Assembly: GCF_003402535.2 (NCBI RefSeq)
Contig: NZ_AP025171.1
Location: 496,001 to 560,000 of the forward strand
Source of the DNA: Cupriavidus sp. P-10
GTDB taxonomy: Bacteria; Pseudomonadota; Gammaproteobacteria; Burkholderiales; Burkholderiaceae
Direction: 5' to 3'
Length of the DNA: 64,000 bases
The notes under the pieces are model-generated. The model saw only the letters and a list, made by a program, of their open reading frames with translations, was not told the DNA's origin and searched no databases. How positions within the stretch are numbered: the stretch's first letter is position 1; each line of letters opens with the position of its first letter. Both the position numbers and the translations under genes were made by a program. This document shows, one piece after another, positions 8,365 through 16,957 of the stretch.

Positions 8365-9467
8365 ACACCGGCATGAACCCCGGCACGAGCAACGCGAGCC
8401 TGCACACGGTCTTGTGCGACCTGCTGGGCTGCCGCTACCCCATCGTCCAGACGGCGATGGGCTGGGTGGCGGACGCGAAGCTGGTCGCCGCCAGCGGCAA
8501 TGCCGGGGCCTTTGGCTTCCTGGCCGGCGCCACCATTCTGCCCGGCGAAGTCGAGCAGGAGATCCTGCGCGTCAAGGCGCTCAGCGACCGGCCCTTCGGC
8601 ATCAACTTCCACATGTTCCAGCCCAACGCGGAGGAAGTCATCGAGATGGCAATCCGCCACCGGCTGCGCGCGGTCAGCTACGGGCGCGGCCCGGACGCCA
8701 GGATGGTCGGGCGGCTCAAGGCGGCTGGCGTTGTCTGCATGCCGACGGTGGGCGCAGCCAGGCACGCGGCCAAGGCCGTGGAGCTGGGCGCGGATGTGGT
8801 CACCGTGCAGGGCGGCGAGGGCGGCGGCCATACTGGCGGCACGCCGACCACGCTGCTGCTGCCGCAGGTGCTGGACAGCGTCAGCGTGCCGGTGGTGGCT
8901 GCGGGCGGCTTCTTCGACGGGCGCGGACTGGCTGCGGCACTGGCCTACGGCGCGGCCGGCGTGGCCATGGGCACGCGCTTCCTGATGTCGGCCGAATCGC
9001 CGGTGCCGGCGCAGACGCTGGAGCGCTACGTCAGGGTGCGCGACCCGGGCCAGATCCGCGTGTCGCTGGCCATAGACGGGCTGCCGCAGCGGATGATCGA
9101 CAACTCGCTGCTGCTGGAGCTGGAGCAGGCCGGCCCGTGGCGGCGCACTTGGCTGGCGCTGGCGGCCGCGCGCAAATGGCAGGCGCGCACCGGCATGGGC
9201 AGCGCACAGATGCTGGCGACCGCCTGGCGCGCGATGCGCGAGCAGGACTACAGCGCCGCCCAGACCCTGATGGCCGCCAACGCGCCGGTGCTGATCCAGC
9301 GCGCGATGGTGGAGGGATGCCCGGACGAGGGCGTGCTGCCCAGCGGCCAGGCTGCCGCCGCGATTGGCGCCATCGAATCCTGCGAGCAGATCGTGTCCGG
9401 CATTGCCGTACAGGCGCAATCGCGGCTGGCGGCGCTGGCCGGGAACGCGCTGGCTGCGGCGGCCTGA
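8361..9467 (+). CDS. ipdC: Nitronate-monooxygenase-family flavoprotein, IpdC
   Basis: A 368-aa TIM-barrel flavoprotein of the 2-nitropropane dioxygenase family. The start overlaps the crotonase stop. The blocks QTAMGWVADAKLV, VQGGEGGGHTGG and AAGGFFDGRGLAAALAYGAA match my memory of mycobacterial IpdC (Rv3553) almost word for word, with GGEGGGHTGG and GGFFDGRG forming the FMN phosphate site. IpdC acts with IpdF on HIP-CoA intermediates before ring D is opened. Placement between ipdB and echA20 supports this rather than a nitroalkane role. Confidence 0.85.
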   Translation: MNTGMNPGTSNASLHTVLCDLLGCRYPIVQTAMGWVADAKLVAASGNAGAFGFLAGATILPGEVEQEILRVKALSDRPFGINFHMFQPNAEEVIEMAIRHRLRAVSYGRGPDARMVGRLKAAGVVCMPTVGAARHAAKAVELGADVVTVQGGEGGGHTGGTPTTLLLPQVLDSVSVPVVAAGGFFDGRGLAAALAYGAAGVAMGTRFLMSAESPVPAQTLERYVRVRDPGQIRVSLAIDGLPQRMIDNSLLLELEQAGPWRRTWLALAAARKWQARTGMGSAQMLATAWRAMREQDYSAAQTLMAANAPVLIQRAMVEGCPDEGVLPSGQAAAAIGAIESCEQIVSGIAVQAQSRLAALAGNALAAAA

Positions 9468-9486
9468 TCCAGAGACAGAGGAAATC

Positions 9487-10278
9487 ATGCAAACGAACCC
9501 CAAGACCGGGCCGTTCCGTATCGAAATCGCCGACGGCATCGCCGAACTGGTGATCGACCATCCGCCCGTCAACGCGCTCGACAACGCCGGCTGGCACGCG
9601 CTGGCCGCCGCCATCGACCGCCTCGGCGCCGATCCCGACGTCCGCGTGATCGTGCTGCGCGGCGAAGGCCGCGGCTTCTGCGCGGGCGTGGATATCAAGG
9701 AGCTGTCGGCGCACCCGGAGCGCATCATTGACGTCAATGCCGGCAACTATTCGACCTTCCGCGCCGTGCACCGCAATCCCAAGCCGGTCATCGTGGCCGT
9801 GCACGGCTTCGTGCTCGGCGGCGGCATCGGCATCTGCGGCGCCGCCGACATCCTCATCGCTTCGGAATGCGCGCGCTTTGGCGTGCCGGAAATCGACCGC
9901 GGCGCCATGGGCGGCGGCGCGCACCTGCAGCGCATGTTCGGCGTGCAGAAGGTCAGGGCGATGTACTTCACCGGCGAGATGATCGATGCTGCCGAGGCGT
10001 ATCGCCTTGGCGCCGTGGAGCGCGTGGTCCCGCGCGCTGAACTGCGCGACACCGCGATGACCCTTGGCCGCCAGATCGCGGCCAAGAGCCCGGCCATGCT
10101 GCAGCTCGCCAAGGAAGCGCTCAACGGCGTGGAAGACGGCAACCTGGAAGACAAGTACCGTTGGGAGCAGGGCTTCACGCTGCAGGCCTATATGAGCGCG
10201 GATTCCGGCGAAGCGCGCGCCGCGTTTGTCGAACGGCGCGAAGCCAGCTTCTCACAAGGGGCGCGCGATGCAGCTTGA
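9487..10278 (+). CDS. echA20: Crotonase-family ring-D hydrolase, EchA20-like
   Basis: A 263-aa crotonase. GEGRGFCAGVDIKE, GFVLGGGIGICG, FGVPEIDRGAMGGG and YRWEQGFTLQ correspond to the equivalent segments I recall in EchA20 (Rv3550), which hydrolytically opens steroid ring D rather than hydrating a double bond. ScdY is the Comamonas counterpart. Start at 9487 with AGAGGAAATC upstream. It overlaps the next dehydrogenase gene by 11 bases. An ordinary enoyl-CoA hydratase role is the alternative, but the neighbourhood favours EchA20. Confidence 0.82.
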   Translation: MQTNPKTGPFRIEIADGIAELVIDHPPVNALDNAGWHALAAAIDRLGADPDVRVIVLRGEGRGFCAGVDIKELSAHPERIIDVNAGNYSTFRAVHRNPKPVIVAVHGFVLGGGIGICGAADILIASECARFGVPEIDRGAMGGGAHLQRMFGVQKVRAMYFTGEMIDAAEAYRLGAVERVVPRAELRDTAMTLGRQIAAKSPAMLQLAKEALNGVEDGNLEDKYRWEQGFTLQAYMSADSGEARAAFVERREASFSQGARDAA

Positions 10279-11434
10279 ATACACCGACGCCCAGCGCGCC
10301 TTCCGCGCCGAGGTGCGCGACTGGATGGCCGCGCACGTGCCGCGCACGCCGCTGGCCAGCTTCGACACCGAGGAGGGCTTTGCCCAGCACCGAGCCTGGG
10401 AAGCCACGCTCAACCAGGGCCGCTGGAGCATGGTCACGTGGCCGGCCGAGCTGGGCGGGCGCGGCTGCGACCTGATCGAGTGGCTGATCTTCGAGGAAGA
10501 GTACTGGCGTGCCGGCGCGCCGATGCGCGTCAACCAGAACGGCATCTTCCTGCTCGGGCCCACGCTGATGGAATTCGGCACCGCGGCGCAGAAGGCGCGC
10601 TTCCTGCCGCGCATGGCCTCGGGCGAGCATATCTGGGCGCAGGGCTGGTCGGAGCCGAACGCCGGCTCCGACATGGCCGCGATCCGCTGCAGCGCGATCC
10701 GCGACGGCGATGACTATGTGATCAACGGCCAGAAGATCTGGTCGACGCGGGCGGTGTGGGCGGACTGGCTGTTCGGGCTGTTCCGCACCGATCCGGCCTC
10801 GACACGGCATCACGGGCTGACCTTCGTGCTGGTGCCGCTGGATACGCCGGGCATCACCGTGCGCCCGATCCGCCAGCTCAACGGCCAGACCGGTTTTGCC
10901 GAAATTTTCTTCGACGACGTGCGCGTGCCGGTGGAAAACCGGCTGGCGGCAGAAGGTGCCGGCTGGCAGGTGGCGATGGCGACCGCCGGCTTCGAACGCG
11001 GCCTGATGCTGCGCTCGCCAGCACGCTTCCAGGAGACTGCCCGCGCGCTGGTCGGGCTGTACCAGGCCAACCGCGAGGCGGCGGACCGCGATCCCGCGCT
11101 GCGCGACGCGGTGCTGCGCGCGTGGATGGACGCCGAGGCCTACACGCTGTCCACCTATGCCACCGCGAGCCGGCTGGTGCGCGGCGGCCATATCGGCGCG
11201 GAGTCGAGCACGAACAAGGTGTTCTGGTCCGAGCTGGACATCCATATGCACGATACCGCGCTGGCCATCCTGGGGCAGGCGGCGGAAGTCGCCCCCGCCG
11301 GCCAGCCGCCGGGTTCGCTCGGCCACTGGCTGGATGGCTTCCTGTTCTCGCAGGCCGGGCCGATCTATGCCGGCACCAACGAGATCCAGCGCAATATCGT
11401 CGCCGAGCGCCTGCTCGGCATGCCGCGCGCATGA
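10268..11434 (+). CDS. Acyl-CoA dehydrogenase, large/catalytic subunit
   Basis: A 388-aa acyl-CoA dehydrogenase with the FAD-binding segment GWSEPNAGSDMA, INGQKIWST and a C-terminal IYAGTNEIQRNI. The canonical catalytic Glu (YEG) is replaced by Ala here; a Glu in GFERG (helix G) is the likely base, as in FadE30-type enzymes. The start overlaps echA20. It pairs with the shorter dehydrogenase-like gene beginning 20 bases after its stop, suggesting an alpha2beta2 heteromer as known for mycobacterial steroid FadE pairs (FadE31/32/33 step). The exact intermediate is not determinable. Confidence 0.85.
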   Translation: MQLEYTDAQRAFRAEVRDWMAAHVPRTPLASFDTEEGFAQHRAWEATLNQGRWSMVTWPAELGGRGCDLIEWLIFEEEYWRAGAPMRVNQNGIFLLGPTLMEFGTAAQKARFLPRMASGEHIWAQGWSEPNAGSDMAAIRCSAIRDGDDYVINGQKIWSTRAVWADWLFGLFRTDPASTRHHGLTFVLVPLDTPGITVRPIRQLNGQTGFAEIFFDDVRVPVENRLAAEGAGWQVAMATAGFERGLMLRSPARFQETARALVGLYQANREAADRDPALRDAVLRAWMDAEAYTLSTYATASRLVRGGHIGAESSTNKVFWSELDIHMHDTALAILGQAAEVAPAGQPPGSLGHWLDGFLFSQAGPIYAGTNEIQRNIVAERLLGMPRA

Positions 11435-11454
11435 CGGCACCCGGGGGAAACACC

Positions 11455-12522
11455 ATGGATTTCGCATTGACGGAAGAGCAGGAACAGTTTGCCGAGGCGA
11501 TCCGGCGCTTCCTGATGACCGAGATGACGCCCGAGCTGACGCGCGAGCTGTGGAGCACCGGGACCGGCCGCTCCGACGCGCTGTGGCGCCAGCTTGCCGA
11601 CCAGGGGCTAGCCGCGCTGATGGTGCCGCAGGAGCAGGGCGGGCTGGGGCTGGGCGAGGTGGAATGGGCGCCGCTGGCGCAGGCATGCGGCTACTTCGCG
11701 CTGCCTGAGCCGCTGCTCGACACCGCGCTGGTGGCAACCGGCCTGCTCCGCGATGCACTAGCCACTGCCCCGTATGCGTCGGCGCGCGAGCGCTGCGCCG
11801 CGCTGCTGGAGCGCATCGCCGCCGGCGAGGCCCGCGTGGCGGTGGCGCATCCGCAGGAGCGACTGGTGGCCGACGCCCATGTCGCCGACGCCATCCTCTG
11901 TGCGCACGAAGGCGCGGTCCACCTGCTGCGCCCAGACCAGGCCACGCTCACGCCGCGCACCGGCCTCGATCCGTCGCGCCGGTTGTTCGAGCTGGCGTGG
12001 CAGCCCGACGCGAGCACCGAACTGATCCCCGTCGGCACCGGCCTGTGGGACATGGCGCTGAACCGTGGCGCGCTCGGCGTGGCCGCGCAGCAGTTGGGAT
12101 TGACGCAGCGCATGCTCGACCTGGCGATCGACTACAGCGCCCAGCGCAAGCAGTTCGGCAAGGCCATCGGCGCCTACCAGGCGGTCAAGCACCTGCTGGC
12201 CGACGTGGCGATCCAGCTTGAATTCGCCAAGCCGGTGCTGCTGCGCGCCGCCGCCGCGCTGGCGCATGGCCTGCCGGATGCGGGCCTGCATGTCTCGCAC
12301 GCCCGCATCGCAGCCGCCCGCTGCGCGTGGGCCGCGGCACGCCAGGCGATCCAGGTGCATGGCGCGATGGGCTACACCTGGGAGCTGGACCTGCAGATCT
12401 TCACCAAGCGGGCCTGGGCACTGGCGGGCAGCTGGGGCGACCGGGCTTTCCACAAGGCGCGCCTGGGCGCGCACATCCTGGACGGCGAGCATGACATCGG
12501 CGCCGGAGCGACCTTCGCCTGA
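11455..12522 (+). CDS. Acyl-CoA dehydrogenase, small subunit-like
   Basis: A 355-aa acyl-CoA dehydrogenase-fold protein. The N-terminal MDFALTEEQ and C-terminal RKQFGKAIGAYQAVKH and IQVHGAMGYTWE are present, but the middle beta-domain FAD motif and a recognisable catalytic Glu are missing. This is typical of the partner subunit of heteromeric steroid dehydrogenases. The start is set at the family-typical MDFAL with GGGGGAAA upstream; an ATG at 11431 overlapping the previous stop is possible. Partner of the preceding gene. Confidence 0.8.
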   Translation: MDFALTEEQEQFAEAIRRFLMTEMTPELTRELWSTGTGRSDALWRQLADQGLAALMVPQEQGGLGLGEVEWAPLAQACGYFALPEPLLDTALVATGLLRDALATAPYASARERCAALLERIAAGEARVAVAHPQERLVADAHVADAILCAHEGAVHLLRPDQATLTPRTGLDPSRRLFELAWQPDASTELIPVGTGLWDMALNRGALGVAAQQLGLTQRMLDLAIDYSAQRKQFGKAIGAYQAVKHLLADVAIQLEFAKPVLLRAAAALAHGLPDAGLHVSHARIAAARCAWAAARQAIQVHGAMGYTWELDLQIFTKRAWALAGSWGDRAFHKARLGAHILDGEHDIGAGATFA

Positions 12523-12542
12523 ATCCAAAGAGAGCAATGACC

Positions 12543-13694
12543 ATGAAAGACGCCTATATCGTTGATGCCCTGCGCACGCCCACCGGGCGCCGCAAGGGCG
12601 GACTGTCGCACGTGCACGGCGCCGACCTGGGCGGCTTTGTGCTGGCCGAGCTGGTGCGCCGCAACGGCATTCCCGCAGAAGACCATGACGACGTGGTGTT
12701 CGGCTGCGTCGACACCATCGGCCCGCTGGCCGGCAATATCGCCCGCAGCGCGTGGCTGGCCGCCGGCCTGCCGCTGACGGTGCCGGGCGTGACCGTGGAC
12801 CGCCAGTGCGGCTCGTCGCAGCAGGCCGTGCACTTTGCCGCGCAGGCAGTGATGAGCGGCACGCAGGACGTGGTGATCGCCGGCGGCGTGCAGACCATGA
12901 CGCAGATCCCGATCTCGTCGGCCATGCTGGCCGGGCAGTCGCTGGGCTTTGCCGATCCGTTCTCGGGCAGCAAGGGCTGGCAGGCGCGCTTCGGCGATGC
13001 GCCGGTGTCGCAGTTCCATGCCGCGCAGCGCATTGCCGAGCACTGGAAGCTGTCGCGCGAGGCCATGGAAGCGTATGCGCTGCAAAGCCACCAGCGCGCC
13101 GCGGCCGCGATCGAGGGCGGCCGTTTCGCCCGCGAGATCGTGCCGTGCGAAGGCGTGATGCAGGACGAGACGCCGCGCCCTGATACCACGCTGGCGAAGA
13201 TGGCCGCGCTGGAACCGCTGATGCCGGGCAGCGCGCTGACCGCGGCAGTGTCGAGCCAGACCGCCGATGCCGCCGCCGCGCTGCTGATCGTCTCCGAGGA
13301 CGCGCTCAAGCGCTACCAGCTCAAGCCGCGCGCGCGCATCGCGCATATGAGCGTGATGGGCGACGACCCGCTGTGGATGCTGACCGCGCCGATTCCGGCA
13401 ACGAAGCGCGCGCTGGAACGCAGCGGCCTGCGTCTGTCGGATATCGACGTAGTCGAGATCAACGAGGCCTTTGCCTCGGTGGCGATGGCGTGGCTGGCCG
13501 AGACCGGCTACGCGCCCGAGCGCACCAACCCCAACGGCGGCGCGATCGCGCTGGGCCACCCGCTGGGGGCCACCGGCGCGCGCCTGATGACCACGCTGCT
13601 GCATGAACTGGAACGCACCGGCGGCCGCTACGGCCTGCAGACCATGTGCGAAGGCGGCGGCCTGGCCAACGTCACCATCATCGAACGGTTGTAA
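12543..13694 (+). CDS. fadA6: Thiolase, FadA6-like
   Basis: A 383-aa thiolase with nucleophile Cys89 (DRQCGSSQQA), His339 (ALGHPLGATGA) and Cys369 (MCEGGGLANVTIIERL). Extended stretches such as GVTVDRQCGSSQQA, IPISSAM and GGRYGLQTMCEGGG match FadA6 (Rv3556c) as I remember it; FadA6/ScdF removes acetyl-CoA after steroid ring opening. The ATG at 12543 is preferred over 12537 for ribosome-site spacing. The following SDR begins 10 bases after the stop. Confidence 0.88.
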   Translation: MKDAYIVDALRTPTGRRKGGLSHVHGADLGGFVLAELVRRNGIPAEDHDDVVFGCVDTIGPLAGNIARSAWLAAGLPLTVPGVTVDRQCGSSQQAVHFAAQAVMSGTQDVVIAGGVQTMTQIPISSAMLAGQSLGFADPFSGSKGWQARFGDAPVSQFHAAQRIAEHWKLSREAMEAYALQSHQRAAAAIEGGRFAREIVPCEGVMQDETPRPDTTLAKMAALEPLMPGSALTAAVSSQTADAAAALLIVSEDALKRYQLKPRARIAHMSVMGDDPLWMLTAPIPATKRALERSGLRLSDIDVVEINEAFASVAMAWLAETGYAPERTNPNGGAIALGHPLGATGARLMTTLLHELERTGGRYGLQTMCEGGGLANVTIIERL

Positions 13695-13704
13695 GGAGAC
13701 CGCC

Positions 13705-14580
13705 ATGGGTATTTGCGACGGACGCACCGTCATCATCACCGGCGCCGGCGGCGGGCTGGGCCGTGCCTATGCGCTGGCCTTCGGCGCCGAGGGCGCCAAC
13801 GTGGTCGTCAACGACATCCGGCGCGAGGCGGCCGAAGCGGTCTGCGCGGAAATCCGCGGCGCTGGCGGCAGTGCAAAGGCCAGCGATGACGACATCACGC
13901 AGCTCGCCACCGCGCAGCGCATCGTCGATGCCGCGGTCGAGGCGTTTGGCGAAGTGCACGTGCTGGTCAACAACGCAGGCATCTGCCGCGACCGCATGTT
14001 CGTCAGCCTGACCGAGGCGGACTGGGACGATGTCATGCGCGTGCACCTGCGCGGCCACTTCTGCCTGGCCAACTTGCTGGCCAGGCGGTGGCGCGATGCG
14101 GCCAAGGCTGGCCGCGCCGTGGACGCACGCATCATCAACACCAGTTCCGGCGCGGGCCTGCAGGGTTCGGTCGGGCAATCCAACTACGCCGCCGCCAAGG
14201 CCGGCATTGCCGCGCTGACGCTGGTGCAGGCGGCCGAACTGGGCCGCTACGGCATCACCGCCAACGCACTGGCGCCGGCCGCGCGCACCGGCATGACCGA
14301 GCAGGTCTTCGCCGACATGATGAAAGCGCCAGAAGGCGGCTTCGACTACTACGACCCGGCCAACGTCGCGCCGCTGGTGGTGTGGCTGGGCAGCGCTGAC
14401 TCTGCACAGGTCAACGGCCGCATGTTCGAGGCGGCGGGCGGCATGGTGTCCGTGGCCGACGGCTGGCGCACCGGCCCGAAGGCCGACAAGGGCGGGCGCT
14501 GGCAGCCGGCGGAAGTGGGCGTGGCGGTGGCCGGACTGCTGGCGCAGGCCCTGCCGCCCCAGGCGGTCTACGGCAGCTGA
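13705..14580 (+). CDS. SDR family oxidoreductase (Rv3548c-type, steroid-ring cluster)
   Basis: A 291-aa SDR with TGAGGGLGRAYA near residues 12-23, LVNNAGI, INTSSGAGLQGSVGQ with Y-x3-K (YAAAK), and a C-terminal extension of about 40 residues. It is of the multifunctional-enzyme/hydroxyacyl-CoA dehydrogenase branch. YYDPANVAPLVVWLGS resembles the segment I recall in Rv3548c, an SDR of the KstR2 regulon. AAGGAG precedes the start. Likely oxidises a beta-hydroxyacyl-CoA; the substrate is inferred. Confidence 0.83.
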   Translation: MGICDGRTVIITGAGGGLGRAYALAFGAEGANVVVNDIRREAAEAVCAEIRGAGGSAKASDDDITQLATAQRIVDAAVEAFGEVHVLVNNAGICRDRMFVSLTEADWDDVMRVHLRGHFCLANLLARRWRDAAKAGRAVDARIINTSSGAGLQGSVGQSNYAAAKAGIAALTLVQAAELGRYGITANALAPAARTGMTEQVFADMMKAPEGGFDYYDPANVAPLVVWLGSADSAQVNGRMFEAAGGMVSVADGWRTGPKADKGGRWQPAEVGVAVAGLLAQALPPQAVYGS

Positions 14581-14591
14581 GCACGACGGCC

Positions 14592-15749
14592 ATGGACTTC
14601 TCCATTTCTGTCGAACACCAGATGGTCCGCGACAGCGCGCGCGACTACCTTGCCACGCACAGCGATTCGGCGGCGGTGCGGCGCGTGACCGAGGCGGGTC
14701 CGGCGCACGATGACGCGCTGTGGCGCGCGATCGCCGGCGACCTTGGCTGGTGCGGCATCGCGTTGCCCGAAGCCGTGGGCGGTGCCGGCCTCGGCGCGCC
14801 GGGGCTGGTGCTGCTGCAGGAGCAACTGGGGCAGCGCCTGGCCTGCGTGCCGTTCTGGTCCACCGCCTGCGTGGCGGCGCCGTGGCTGCAGGGCAGCCTT
14901 GCCCGCAGCGCGCAGTGGCTGGAACGGCTGGCCGCTGGCGAGTCCCGTGCCGCGGCGGTGCTGCCGGACGATGCCGGCTGGCACTACGACGGTGTCGCGA
15001 TCCGTGCGCTGGCAAGCGCGCACGGCTTCGTACTGCACGGAAGCGCCGCCCAGGTGGCCGATGCCGCCGGCGCCGACTGGCTGCTGGTGCCGGCGCGGTT
15101 CGAGGACGGCACACCCGCGCTGTTCCTGCTGGAGCCCGCTGCGCTGGCACAGGATGCGCGATTCACGCTGGCACCGCTCGACACGCTCGACCGTACGCGC
15201 CCGCTGGCCTCGCTGCGGCTGGACGGCCTGGCCGTTCCGGCAAGTGCCTGCCTGGCACGCGGGGACGACGCGGTGCGGGGTCTGGCGCAAGCCTGGTGGC
15301 ACGGCAAGCTGATGCTGGCGGCCGAGCAGCTCGGCGCGGCCCAGCAATGCCTGGATCTCACCGTCGCCTATGTGTCGGAGCGCATCCAGTTCGGCCGCGC
15401 CATCGCCTCATTCCAGGCGGTCAAGCACCGCTGCGCGCGGATGATGGTGCTGGTCGAGGCCGCGCGCTCGGCGGTGTATGGCGCGGCGCAGGCATGGGAA
15501 TCCGCCGACCTGGCCGAGGCCCGTCAGGAAATCGCCGCCGCTTCCGTTGCCGCCGACGAAGCCCTGCGCTTCAACGCGCAGGAGGCCATCCAGCTGCATG
15601 GCGGGGTCGGTTTTACCTGGGAATACGACCCCCAGCTTTATTTCAAGCGCGCACAGGCCGCCAGCCACTGGCTGGGCGGCGCCGGTGCCGCGCTCGCATA
15701 CCTCGCCCAATTCGTCGATAGCGGCCCGCACGCCTGGAGGACAGCATGA
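14592..15749 (+). CDS. Acyl-CoA dehydrogenase, small subunit-like (partner of FadE30)
   Basis: A 385-aa dehydrogenase-fold protein starting MDFSISVEHQMVRDSA. It has the C-terminal domain motifs ERIQFGRAIASFQAVKHR and IQLHGGVGFTWEYDPQ, but no clear FAD beta-domain motif or catalytic Glu. Its stop overlaps the next gene's start (ATGA), so synthesis is coupled to the FadE30-like subunit and they probably form one heteromeric enzyme. Confidence 0.8.
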   Translation: MDFSISVEHQMVRDSARDYLATHSDSAAVRRVTEAGPAHDDALWRAIAGDLGWCGIALPEAVGGAGLGAPGLVLLQEQLGQRLACVPFWSTACVAAPWLQGSLARSAQWLERLAAGESRAAAVLPDDAGWHYDGVAIRALASAHGFVLHGSAAQVADAAGADWLLVPARFEDGTPALFLLEPAALAQDARFTLAPLDTLDRTRPLASLRLDGLAVPASACLARGDDAVRGLAQAWWHGKLMLAAEQLGAAQQCLDLTVAYVSERIQFGRAIASFQAVKHRCARMMVLVEAARSAVYGAAQAWESADLAEARQEIAAASVAADEALRFNAQEAIQLHGGVGFTWEYDPQLYFKRAQAASHWLGGAGAALAYLAQFVDSGPHAWRTA

Positions 15750-16957
15750 CTGCGCACGAAGAGTCGGCATTCCGCGCCGAGGTGGCGCAATGGATGGCCG
15801 CCCACCTGGCCGGCGAATTCGCCTGCCTGAAACACCGCGGCGGCCCCGGCGACGAAGACGCTTTCCCCGAGTTGCGCAAGGCCTGGGAACGGCGGCTTGC
15901 CGAAGGCGGCTGGACCGGCCTGGGTTGGCCGCGCGCGCATGGCGGGCGCGAGCTGCCGGTGATGCAGCAGGTGATCTTCCATGAGGAATATGCGCGCGCC
16001 GGCGGCCCGGGCCGCATGGGCCATATCGGCGAAGGGCTGATCGGGCCGACGCTGATCGCCTTCGGCACCGGGGACCAGAAGGCGCGCCTGCTGCCCGGCA
16101 TCCGCAATGGCACCACGTTCTGGTGCCAGGGCTATTCGGAGCCCGGCGCGGGCTCGGACCTGGCCAATGTGCGCACGCGCGCGGTACGCGATCCCGCCAG
16201 CGGCGACTGGCTGGTCAGCGGCCAGAAGGTATGGACCTCGCTCGCGCACGATTCCGACTGGATTTTCGTGCTGGCGCGCTGCGAGCCCGGCTCGCGCGGC
16301 AGCAAGGGCCTGATCTTCCTGATGCTGCCGCTGGACCAGCCCGGCATCGAGATCCGCCCGATCCGGCAGATGGGCGGCGGCGCCGAATTCAACGAGGTTT
16401 TCTTCGATGGCGCACGGGCGGCGGCGGCCGACGTGCTGGGCGAGCCCGGAGACGGCTGGCGCATCGCCATGGCGCTGCTCGGATTTGAGCGCGGGATCTC
16501 CACGCTCGGCCAGCAGATGCAGTTCACACATGAGCTGGAGTGGGTGGCGCAGGCCGCGCGCGACAACGGCAGCAGCCGCGACGCGCTGGTGCGCCAGCGC
16601 ATCGCGCGCGCCTGGGCCGGCCTGAGGGTGATGCGCGCCAATGCGCTGCGCATGCTGGCCGGCGCGGCGCAGGCGGGCCAGGACGGGGGCACCGCGTTGC
16701 AGCGCGAGGCGCTGATCTACAAGTACTACTGGTCCAACTGGCACCGCGACCTGGGCCAGCTCGCGCTGGACGTGCTGGGCCCGCTGGCCAACGTGCTGGA
16801 CGCCGGCGAGACGGGCGATGTGCGCCGCACCCGGCTGCAGCAGATGGCGCTGTTCTCGCGCGCCGACACGATCTACGCCGGTACCAACGAAATCCAGCTC
16901 AACATCATTGCCGAACGCGGCCTCGGCATGCCGCGCGAGGCCCGAGGACAGTCATGA
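15746..16957 (+). CDS. fadE30: Acyl-CoA dehydrogenase, FadE30-like
   Basis: A 403-aa acyl-CoA dehydrogenase. LAGEFACLK at the N-terminus, WCQGYSEPGAGSDLANV, GQKVWTSLAHDSDW, AEFNEVFFD, GFERGISTLGQQ and RADTIYAGTNEIQ correspond to FadE30 (Rv3560c) as I recall it, the enzyme that dehydrogenates the propionyl side chain of 5-OH-HIP-CoA. The canonical YEG glutamate is Ala; Glu in GFERG is the likely base. Overlaps both neighbours by four bases, including ipdF downstream. Confidence 0.85.
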   Translation: MTAHEESAFRAEVAQWMAAHLAGEFACLKHRGGPGDEDAFPELRKAWERRLAEGGWTGLGWPRAHGGRELPVMQQVIFHEEYARAGGPGRMGHIGEGLIGPTLIAFGTGDQKARLLPGIRNGTTFWCQGYSEPGAGSDLANVRTRAVRDPASGDWLVSGQKVWTSLAHDSDWIFVLARCEPGSRGSKGLIFLMLPLDQPGIEIRPIRQMGGGAEFNEVFFDGARAAAADVLGEPGDGWRIAMALLGFERGISTLGQQMQFTHELEWVAQAARDNGSSRDALVRQRIARAWAGLRVMRANALRMLAGAAQAGQDGGTALQREALIYKYYWSNWHRDLGQLALDVLGPLANVLDAGETGDVRRTRLQQMALFSRADTIYAGTNEIQLNIIAERGLGMPREARGQS

